A DNA stretch of 5,939 nt, taken from positions 1 through 5,939 of the forward strand of contig JAIMBU010000211.1 in NCBI GenBank assembly GCA_023511325.1, written 5' to 3'. Shown piece by piece: positions 1 to 5,531 of the stretch. Origin of the DNA: Gorillibacterium sp. (GTDB lineage: Bacteria; Bacillota; Bacilli; Paenibacillales; NBRC-103111). The translations under genes were made by a program, and so were the position numbers. The notes beneath the pieces are model-generated. The model was not told the origin of the DNA and searched no databases. It saw only the letters and a program-made list of their open reading frames with translations. Within the stretch, counting starts at the first letter, position 1. The number at the start of each line of letters is the position of its first letter.

Positions 1-300
1 ATTCGGAACATCCTGAATTGCAGTAATAATTGCATCTAAATCACCTGCAACCGATGTAATTAGGGGTTGAACCGTTTGTTCGATATTTTGTATCACTTTG
101 TCAATATGTTCTGCACCTCTTCTTGTCGATGACGCAGCAGCCTTTATTGGCAAAAGAAGGTCTTTTCCACGCGCCAATACGATTTTAGTTTTTGATAACA
201 GTCTGTTTAAGAATTTAACCAACTCCTTACGCAAGACAATTAAAATAATAATTGCGATTACAACATAAACGATCAAGACCCAGCCAATAATCAGCATCAT
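1..300 (-). CDS. Hypothetical membrane-anchored protein, N-terminal 100 codons (runs off left edge)
   Basis: The minus strand is open from an ATG at 300 to the window edge with no stop in 100 codons, so the gene is partial at its C-terminus. Residues about 3-23 form one very hydrophobic helix (LIIGWVLIVYVVIAIIILIV), followed by a basic stretch (RKELVKFLNRLLSKTK) that fits a cytoplasmic side by the positive-inside rule. The rest is a mixed helical region ending in a heptad-like stretch around HIDKVIQNIEQTVQPL that could form a coiled coil. A GGAG (plus positions 311-314) sits 10 bases ahead of the ATG. A second ATG follows directly (297), but its spacing is worse. The layout, a short N-terminal anchor plus amphipathic helices, recalls small DUF948/YtxG-like proteins, but I cannot assign a family. 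At about 37% GC it is clearly more AT-rich than the transporter genes. It is divergently oriented to the ATPase at 604 and has no visible functional link to it. Confidence 0.75.
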   Translation of the reverse strand, partial: MMLIIGWVLIVYVVIAIIILIVLRKELVKFLNRLLSKTKIVLARGKDLLLPIKAAASSTRRGAEHIDKVIQNIEQTVQPLITSVAGDLDAIITAIQDVPN

Positions 301-566
301 CCTAAACTCACTCCATCCAAAAGTCATTTTCTTGATAATATGGTTACCACTTGAATATAAAATTATAAATATTAATTACTAATTTGTTGCAGTATGCTAA
401 CATAGCATTTAGACTTACCCCAATAAAAGAAACAGCAGAAGCTCCGTTTTCTATATGGGCTTGATATGCTTAGGGATCAGTTGTCATTGAGCGACCCAGT
501 TGGACCAGTAAGTGCAAAGAGAATACGATGTACAACATGTATATAGAAACTATAGAATTGCTTGCT
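301..566. other. Divergent intergenic/leader region
   Basis: This AT-rich stretch separates the minus-strand membrane protein from the plus-strand transporter operon. For the minus-strand gene, a perfect TATAAT (plus 362-367) lies about 60 bases before its ATG, but no good -35 box accompanies it. For the plus-strand operon the best promoter candidate is TTGGAC (500-505), an 18-base spacer and TACGAT (524-529). TTGTCA at 481-486 is a good -35 match but has no -10 partner at 16-19 bases. Small dyads occur at 394-408 (ATGCTA-ACA-TAGCAT) and 531-541 (TACA-ACA-TGTA), the latter where transcription from the candidate promoter would begin. All promoter calls here are weak and made by eye. A short ORF at 528-623 is listed separately. 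Confidence 0.4.
394..408. repeat. Small perfect dyad, possible operator
   Basis: ATGCTA (394-399) and TAGCAT (403-408) form a perfect 6-bp inverted repeat around ACA, midway between the two divergent genes. Its place upstream of both genes would suit a regulator binding site, but a 6-bp dyad is expected by chance in AT-rich DNA and no regulator gene is in view. Confidence 0.25.
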
Positions 567-623
567 AAAATCCTCCTTGAAGCGAATTCAAGGAGGATTT
601 TATATGTCAGTATTAGCCTGTGA
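528..623 (+). CDS. Possible 31-codon leader ORF overlapping the ATPase start
   Basis: An ORF starts at ATG 528 (MYNMYIETIELLAK...) and stops at TGA 621-623. It lies in a different frame from the ATPase and ends 20 bases inside that gene. A second in-frame ATG is at 537. Only a weak purine-rich stretch (AAAGAGAA, 516-523) precedes it, so translation is doubtful. If it were translated, ribosomes would pass through the whole stem-loop at 567-601 and melt it, exposing the ATPase ribosome binding site, and would terminate close to the ATPase start. That geometry is the only reason to record it. The peptide resembles no leader peptide I recognise, and a 31-codon ORF can occur by chance. Confidence 0.2.
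   Translation: MYNMYIETIELLAKILLEANSRRILYVSISL
567..601 (+). promoter_or_regulatory. Stem-loop burying the ATPase Shine-Dalgarno; terminator-like
   Basis: Positions 567-581 (AAAATCCTCCTTGAA) and 587-601 (TTCAAGGAGGATTTT) are perfect reverse complements, giving a 15-bp stem with a 5-base loop (GCGAA). The 3' arm contains AAGGAGGA (590-597), the Shine-Dalgarno for the ATG at 604, so in the folded RNA the ribosome binding site is fully paired with an anti-Shine-Dalgarno. Leaving out the outer A-U pairs, the core is an 11-bp stem followed by TTTTAT, which is also the shape of an intrinsic terminator. It could therefore block translation, stop transcription before the operon, or both. What would open it is not evident. 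The structure is seen directly; the function is inferred. Confidence 0.7.
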
Positions 624-1281
624 ACAATTAACTCGTTCTTATGGACAAGGAGAAGCGAAGGTAACTGCCCTGCACGCGATCACGATCAATATTGAAGCAG
701 GACAATTTGTGGTCTTCACCGGCCCCAGCGGTAGCGGCAAATCAACTCTGTTGCATCTGCTCGGAGGACTCGATGCGCCCACAGCAGGACGAGTGCTTGT
801 TGAAGGCAAGGATCTTTATGCCATGCCAGAAAAACACCGCTCCGTTTTTCGCCGCCAGACCTTTGGTTTTGTTTTTCAATCGTTTAATCTGGTACCTGTG
901 CTGACGGCGGAGGAGAATATCCTGATGCCTCTGCTTCTGGATGGGCGCAAGGTGGATCGCGGCTGGCTTGATAAGCTGGCGCACATGCTGGGAATCGCGG
1001 ATCGAATGACTCATCTGCCAGGCCAGCTTTCCGGCGGGCAGCAGCAGCGTGTGGCTATCGCCCGTGCGCTGATCAACCGCCCGCGCATCGTATTCGCAGA
1101 TGAGCCTACAGGCAATCTAGATACGGCTACGGGGAATGAGGTGCTGGCTTTACTGAAGCAATCTGTCGCAGAGCTGGGCAATACCCTTGTGATGATCACC
1201 CATGATCCCGCGATTGCAGCGCAGGCAGAGCGTCGCATTCGTGTGGTAGACGGCAGATTAGCCGAGGAGGTCATCCGATGA
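604..1281 (+). CDS. ABC transporter ATP-binding protein, MacB/LolD type
   Basis: This 225-residue nucleotide-binding subunit powers the permease encoded just downstream. All ABC ATPase motifs are intact: A-loop Tyr13, Walker A GPSGSGKST (40-48), Q-loop Gln92 in FVFQSFNLVP, signature LSGGQQQR (142-149), Walker B IVFADEP (162-168) with catalytic Glu167, D-loop GNLD, and switch His200 in MITHD. The FQSFNLVP and DEPTGNLD wording and the length of about 225 aa are typical of the MacB/LolD/FtsE/BceA group. I chose ATG 604 because AAGGAGGA lies 7 bases upstream. A TTG at 562 would add 14 residues encoded by the regulatory hairpin itself and has no conserved counterpart. The stop codon overlaps the permease start as ATGA, so the two are translationally coupled. 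Expression is probably controlled by the stem-loop that buries its ribosome binding site. The transported substrate cannot be read from this subunit. Confidence 0.95.
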   Translation: MSVLACEQLTRSYGQGEAKVTALHAITINIEAGQFVVFTGPSGSGKSTLLHLLGGLDAPTAGRVLVEGKDLYAMPEKHRSVFRRQTFGFVFQSFNLVPVLTAEENILMPLLLDGRKVDRGWLDKLAHMLGIADRMTHLPGQLSGGQQQRVAIARALINRPRIVFADEPTGNLDTATGNEVLALLKQSVAELGNTLVMITHDPAIAAQAERRIRVVDGRLAEEVIR

Positions 1282-3758
1282 GGCACTATCTGGGAATCAG
1301 TCTGCGCAGCTTGAAGCGTCAAAAGCTGTTAACCCTCCTGACAGTAATCGCCATAGCCCTATCGGTAGCACTGATAAGCGTGCTCGGCATCCTGTCCGAT
1401 GCCTTGACACAAGCCCAAATTGCTCAGGCTGAATCGCTGTCAGGGCAGTATCATGTCCATTACAAGGGATTGTCAGAGCAGCAGCTTGAGCAGTTGCGGG
1501 CTGATCGCCGTGTGGAACAGCTAGGGATCAGTGAGGTGACTGGCAGCGCACCCATTCCAGATGAGAATTTTGCCGTAAGCTTGGAGGAAGCTGATCCAAC
1601 TGCGCTTGAGCTGTTAAGTATGAAGCTGCTGAATGGGCATTATCCAACCAAAGCCAATGAGATCATTCTGGATGAACAGACCCTTTCCTATCTGGGTATT
1701 CCGTTGAAGGAAGGAGCCCAAATTGAGCTGGCGATTGATTTTACGGCTATGCAAGCAGACGGCAGCTTCTCCTCGACAGGAACGGAGAGGCGGACATTTA
1801 CGCTCGCCGGCATAATGAAAAACCATCCGGCAGCAGTCAGTGGTCGGTACGGAATAGGCTTTATCGGACTTGGCACCTTCAAGGACCTGCCCAATTCGCT
1901 CAGTGCTTTTGTAAGGTTTAAAGACGAGGTGGACCCGGTAAAAGCAGAAAATGAGCTCTTTGCTCAGCTTAAACTAAAGGACTGGCAGATGGATGAGAAC
2001 GCTTGGCTGATTGCAGCACTCGGATATAGTGGGAACGAATCCGATGAAGCAGGGAATGGGCTGACCAGAAGCAGTATTCTGATCGGTGGGCTGGTGCTGC
2101 TAGCAGCTTGTTTGGTCATCTACAATATTTTTCAGGTGTCCGTTGTTCAACGAACACGCCAATTCGGGATGCTTCGGGCGATAGGAGCTACTCCTGCCCA
2201 GGTCCATAAGCTAGTACTGGTGGAAGCTTTGCTGCTATGTGCCATTGGCATTCCTCTGGGTCTCTTGCTTGGTACTCTCTCCTCGCGTGGAGTTGTCGGC
2301 AACGTAGGCGCCATTATCAATCCGGATGTGCTCGGAGTAGATTCAGTCGATCAAGCTGTCCAGGTTGTACGCAGCAGCGTGCGCACCCCCTGGCTATGGC
2401 TTGAAGCCGCTGCTGGCATTGGGCTTACGGCTACGCTTGTATCCGCCTGGCTTCCAGCTAGACTTGCCTCAAGGGTTCCTCCGGTTACGGCGATAATTGG
2501 ACTGGTGGGAAGCGGGATCTCCCGCATCCGGCGTCCCAAAAAGCACAAGCTTAGCCGTCATATTCTCTGGCAAACAGCAAAGCTCAATTTGTCACGAAAT
2601 CGCGGGCGTACAGCCGTAACGGTAATCTCGCTCACGATGGCGATCATCACCTTCGTCACGCTTCAGTCCTTCATGCAGTCCCTCAACGTGATGGAGATCC
2701 TGACGGAGAATATGGATAGTGCCTATTCTCTCTCAACCGGTGAAGGCATTGCCGATAAGGATATAGCCGACTTGCGTTCCATGCCAGGTGTAGAGCAGGT
2801 AAGGACAGCAATTGAAGCATTGCAGCCTTATGATATCGAAGCACAGAAAGCAGCCAAGCTGCAAACCAATGAAGAAAGTCAGGCTTACACGATTGCCCAT
2901 ACCATGAATGTGCTGGGGTATGACGAGAAAACCCTGCAGACGATGCTTGATAAACTGGGCAAGGATGCCCCCACCGCCCAGCAGATGAGCGAGAAACCGC
3001 TGGCCCTTGTCTGGAACAATGAGGTCAACCTCAGATTCCTTCCAGACTGGCAGCCGCCGGAAGCCGGCACAAGCCTAAACTTATTTGGTCAGCTTGTGAC
3101 GGTTGTGGGGGCAGCGGATGAAATTGCCATCCACCGACCCTACACTCCGCTTGGCATCACCTTGCTCATGCATGAAGCACAAGCAAAGCGGATAATCCCC
3201 AACCAGCTAGCCAATTACGCTGATATTTTTCTCAGCAAGACCATTACACCTGAGCAGCGAGAGCAAATCAGTCAGCGGCTTACAAGCATCCAGGCCAATA
3301 CGCCTAACTGTACCCTGACCTCGCTGGAAGGGGTCAAGGCGGAAATGGAGGAAAGCATCGGTGCCATTCGCAGCCTGGGCTATGGCATGGTCATCCTCAT
3401 CTCTGTCATTGGGGCGCTGAATATTATGAATACAACCACCACCAGCCTTCATACCCGGCAGGCCGAGCTAGGGACACTCCGTGCCATCGGCATGAGCAGT
3501 GGACAGCTCAACCGCATGGTGCTGCTGGAAAGTCTCCAGTACGGGTTGCGCGCGCTGCTACTTGGATTACCCGTTGGCATCCTGCTCTCGGCGCTAGTCA
3601 TGTCGTTGACCCGCGGGTTGGATAGCTGGGATCCACCCGTACCCTCAGTCTTAATCGCAACGGTATCTGCGCTTGGACTTTGTCTGCTTGCTGCTTGGTC
3701 ACCGCTGTCCCGCTTGAAGAAGATGAACATTGTGGAAAGCATCGGACGAGTGGATTAA
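1278..3758 (+). CDS. ABC transporter permease with two FtsX/MacB modules (8 TM)
   Basis: This 826-residue membrane subunit pairs with the preceding ATPase. It holds two tandem modules, each with one N-terminal helix, a large extracytoplasmic domain and three C-terminal helices. Module 1 has helices at about 17-39, 266-288, 312-335 and 374-393 and an external domain at about 40-265. Module 2 has helices at about 445-466, 702-720, 745-776 and 788-808 and an external domain at about 467-700. Each module carries the FtsX coupling-helix signature after its second helix: QFGMLRAIGATPAQ (295-308) and ELGTLRAIGMSSGQ (730-743). This fits type VII (MacB/LolCE-like) transporters, which work on periplasmic or extracellular-side substrates rather than pumping through a channel. 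It is not the ten-helix BceB form. GAGGAGG (1264-1270) lies 7 bases before ATG 1278, inside the ATPase gene. Substrate unknown; candidates are antimicrobial peptides, lipoproteins or cell-envelope factors. No frameshift seen. Confidence 0.93.
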   Translation: MRHYLGISLRSLKRQKLLTLLTVIAIALSVALISVLGILSDALTQAQIAQAESLSGQYHVHYKGLSEQQLEQLRADRRVEQLGISEVTGSAPIPDENFAVSLEEADPTALELLSMKLLNGHYPTKANEIILDEQTLSYLGIPLKEGAQIELAIDFTAMQADGSFSSTGTERRTFTLAGIMKNHPAAVSGRYGIGFIGLGTFKDLPNSLSAFVRFKDEVDPVKAENELFAQLKLKDWQMDENAWLIAALGYSGNESDEAGNGLTRSSILIGGLVLLAACLVIYNIFQVSVVQRTRQFGMLRAIGATPAQVHKLVLVEALLLCAIGIPLGLLLGTLSSRGVVGNVGAIINPDVLGVDSVDQAVQVVRSSVRTPWLWLEAAAGIGLTATLVSAWLPARLASRVPPVTAIIGLVGSGISRIRRPKKHKLSRHILWQTAKLNLSRNRGRTAVTVISLTMAIITFVTLQSFMQSLNVMEILTENMDSAYSLSTGEGIADKDIADLRSMPGVEQVRTAIEALQPYDIEAQKAAKLQTNEESQAYTIAHTMNVLGYDEKTLQTMLDKLGKDAPTAQQMSEKPLALVWNNEVNLRFLPDWQPPEAGTSLNLFGQLVTVVGAADEIAIHRPYTPLGITLLMHEAQAKRIIPNQLANYADIFLSKTITPEQREQISQRLTSIQANTPNCTLTSLEGVKAEMEESIGAIRSLGYGMVILISVIGALNIMNTTTTSLHTRQAELGTLRAIGMSSGQLNRMVLLESLQYGLRALLLGLPVGILLSALVMSLTRGLDSWDPPVPSVLIATVSALGLCLLAAWSPLSRLKKMNIVESIGRVD

Positions 3759-3774
3759 TCCAACCTACGATCAT

Positions 3775-3796
3775 TTTGAAGTTTATTTGAAGTTTA
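3775..3796. repeat. 11-bp tandem direct repeat
   Basis: TTTGAAGTTTA occurs twice back to back (3775-3785 and 3786-3796). The second copy is the base of the 5' arm of the adjacent hairpin, so the hairpin 3' arm (TAAACTTCAA) could pair with either copy. It looks like a short slippage duplication. Confidence 0.7.
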
Positions 3797-3831
3797 GTCG
3801 TGCAGGTTTTAGCTGTACGACTAAACTTCAA
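3787..3831. terminator. Hairpin between convergent operons, possible bidirectional terminator
   Basis: Positions 3787-3805 pair with 3813-3831 as a 19-bp stem with a single G-T pair (3802/3816) and a 7-base loop (GTTTTAG). It lies 28 bases after the plus-strand permease stop and 54 bases beyond the minus-strand permease stop, the normal place for a shared terminator of converging transcripts. However, neither strand has a T-run after the stem: the plus strand continues ACAAAAG after the TTCA of the arm, and the minus strand ATAAACTTC. It is therefore not a canonical intrinsic terminator. It may act as a 3'-end stabilising hairpin, work with Rho, or be a remnant of a small repeat element. Confidence 0.5.
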
Positions 3832-3885
3832 CAAAAGTAATCCGTTCGGCACTACCCTTAATTCTCCCAAAATGGTTAACAAGCC

Positions 3886-4734
3886 TTACATCCGCAGCCC
3901 AGTCATATTGCCCGAGGTGTAACGCCGGACTCCTCGGTAAAAGCACCAAACTGAAAAGACGAGCAAGCCTACGCTGAAGCCTGTGGCACTGAGCACAAAT
4001 GTCAGGTCCACTGACTTCAGCAGCTTGATTGGCAGATAACTGATAAAGCCAGCGGGTATAACGGTGAAGAGCAATATTCTACCAACTCCGCGAAAAATAT
4101 CGGTCGGATAAATCGTAAAGGAGACCAGACTGTTGAACAACTGTCCGCTGAGTCCCTCCGTATTGCCAAAATAAAAAGCCAAAGTACCGAGTAAGATAGC
4201 CATCCCTAGAAAAACAGCCATCCCAATCAACAAAGCGAGCGTAAATTTAGCCAAACCTCCCAGATTGGCTTCACCGAATATTACAAAAACAATCAAAGCA
4301 AAAAGCAAATCACCTACGGCGCTGATCGACATGCGGCTGACGAGGATATGCAGTAAAACGGGCTTCGGCTGCGATAGATACACATCCAACTCTCCCGTGG
4401 AGATCATCCCTGATAGTCTCGTAGCATTACCGAAGAAAACAGCCATCAGACCGAAGCCTCCAGCGCTAACCGCCCACATCATCATCACATCGCTCATTTC
4501 CCAGCCGTTTACGATCTGGAAGCGATTGAAGTAAATCCACCAAAAGAACAGCCAAACGGTGTTATTGATCAGCATCGTTCCCGCGGAAAGTAAAAAGCTG
4601 AAGCGAAACTCCATCGCTCCCATGAGATTCAGCTTCCAGCATGTACGGAGAAACGATGACAATCGAGCTACTTTTTCCATAAAGAACGATATCCCTGCTT
4701 TCTCTACGCTTGCAACCTTACCCTCCGTTGACAT
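3886..4734 (-). CDS. ABC-2 family exporter permease 2 (COG3694-like)
   Basis: This is the last gene of a minus-strand ABC exporter operon, 282 residues from ATG 4734. About six hydrophobic helices are visible (about 48-70, 83-103, 135-154, 162-189, 218-235, 247-267). Family-like landmarks are ISTGELDVYLSQPKPVLLH (111-129), matching the usual 'G-x-LD-x-x-L-x-x-P' segment after helix 2, and FTIYPTDIFRG (206-216) before PAGFISYLP. These point to the ABC-2-type permeases of the COG3694/PF06182 kind, recalled from memory. Its start overlaps the end of permease 1 by 17 bases, and AAAGGAG lies 12 bases ahead, rather far. An internal ATG (residue 19, position 4680) would give a 264-residue protein beginning MEKVARLSSFLR, closer to the family's short N-terminus, but has a poorer ribosome binding site. 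It should form the export channel with permease 1. Substrate unknown. Confidence 0.88.
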   Translation of the reverse strand: MSTEGKVASVEKAGISFFMEKVARLSSFLRTCWKLNLMGAMEFRFSFLLSAGTMLINNTVWLFFWWIYFNRFQIVNGWEMSDVMMMWAVSAGGFGLMAVFFGNATRLSGMISTGELDVYLSQPKPVLLHILVSRMSISAVGDLLFALIVFVIFGEANLGGLAKFTLALLIGMAVFLGMAILLGTLAFYFGNTEGLSGQLFNSLVSFTIYPTDIFRGVGRILLFTVIPAGFISYLPIKLLKSVDLTFVLSATGFSVGLLVFSVWCFYRGVRRYTSGNMTGLRM

Positions 4735-5530
4735 GAAGCTTGCTCACTCCTTTCCGATAGATCAGCAGCACACAGATCCCCAGCACCAAAACCCAAACAC
4801 CCTGAATGGCTACCATCCGCACCATGGCCACTGCATCAAAGCTCACGACCGTCTTAGCTGGAAAATAAAGCACGGTTTGAAACGGTAGCCATGCACAAAC
4901 TTTGCGCAACGCTTCTGGAAACACCTCCAGCGGCATCATCATCCCACCGATGGTAAACAGCAATTTTTTATAGACAAATTCGAGTCCCTGCGTCTCCTCG
5001 ACCCAGAAGGCGCAAAGCGCTAAGATCATATTCAGCAAAAAGTTAACTGTAAACGCTCCGATGGATACCACTAGCAGTCCTAGCCAACCATATCCGAAGG
5101 CTGGGGGACCAAGGATGAGCATGCCCAGCACAAGCCCCGCCATTAAATTAACCGCAAGGCGGAAATATACCTCACCCAAATAACTGGCATAATGAAAGCC
5201 AATATAATTCACTGGACGAATCAGCTTATAGCCAACTTCTCCAGACTTCACTTCCTGTTCGATTTTTAGCGCCAGACTAGGTGTAGCTAACGTCATGGAT
5301 TCGGAAATAATCAGATACCACATAATCTGCTTGAAGGTATAACCTGCTATTGTAGAACTGCCCTCTCCCCGATAGGTAGCTCCCCACAATTGAGTAAAAA
5401 TATAAATAATGATCAGGAGAAATAAGGTTCTCAACAGGAAATCAGTCATGTAGGCGAGTTGATTCTTGACGGTTATCCTGCTGATTGCCACGTACTTCCT
5501 ACCTTTCCAAACAGAAGCCTCCGCCTTCAT
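4718..5530 (-). CDS. ABC-2 family exporter permease 1 (COG4587-like)
   Basis: This half-permease partners permease 2. From ATG 5530 it has 270 residues: a short basic N-terminus and about six hydrophobic segments (about 29-49, 67-88, 121-141, 147-175, 188-206, 238-258). Landmarks are EVKSGEVGYKLIRPVNY (93-109) and GGMMMPLEVFPEALRK followed by WLPFQTVLYFPAKT (195-227). These match the 'SG-x-x-x-x-L-x-RP' and 'PL-x-x-FP ... LPF' segments of the uncharacterised COG4587-type exporters. The reading frame stays open upstream to an ATG at 5641, but those extra 37 residues would lie within the ATPase gene and have no membrane-protein character. ATG 5530 has AGGAGAGG 6 bases upstream and starts one base after the ATPase stop (TAGCATG), so I chose it. 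The coupling implies fixed stoichiometry with the ATPase. Substrate unknown. Confidence 0.9.
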   Translation of the reverse strand: MKAEASVWKGRKYVAISRITVKNQLAYMTDFLLRTLFLLIIIYIFTQLWGATYRGEGSSTIAGYTFKQIMWYLIISESMTLATPSLALKIEQEVKSGEVGYKLIRPVNYIGFHYASYLGEVYFRLAVNLMAGLVLGMLILGPPAFGYGWLGLLVVSIGAFTVNFLLNMILALCAFWVEETQGLEFVYKKLLFTIGGMMMPLEVFPEALRKVCAWLPFQTVLYFPAKTVVSFDAVAMVRMVAIQGVWVLVLGICVLLIYRKGVSKLHVNGG

Positions 5531-5531
5531 G

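Noticed and set aside
481..509. Promoter built on TTGTCA at 481-486
   Set aside because: The -35 match is good, but no -10-like hexamer lies at 16-19 bases.
562..603. TTG start giving a 239-residue ATPase
   Set aside because: The added 14 residues are encoded by the stem-loop and Shine-Dalgarno themselves, the TTG has no ribosome binding site, and ATG 604 has AAGGAGGA at ideal spacing.
742..1322. Minus-strand ORFs opposite the ATPase
   Set aside because: They are antisense to intact ABC motifs, with no ribosome binding sites and low-complexity, Ser/Arg-rich translations typical of shadow frames.
1278..3758. BceB-type bacitracin/lantibiotic resistance permease
   Set aside because: BceB proteins are about 650 aa with ten helices and one large external domain. 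This protein has two modules with two external domains, and no BceRS-like pair is adjacent.
3759..3885. Insertion sequence or mobile-element end between the convergent genes
   Set aside because: Only one hairpin and one short tandem repeat are present, with no transposase fragment, matching terminal repeats or target-site duplication visible.
4265..4888. Plus-strand ORFs (4265-4534, 4559-4888) opposite the permeases
   Set aside because: They are antisense shadows of clear membrane-protein genes. Their translations lack domain character, and 4559-4888 straddles the junction of two real genes.
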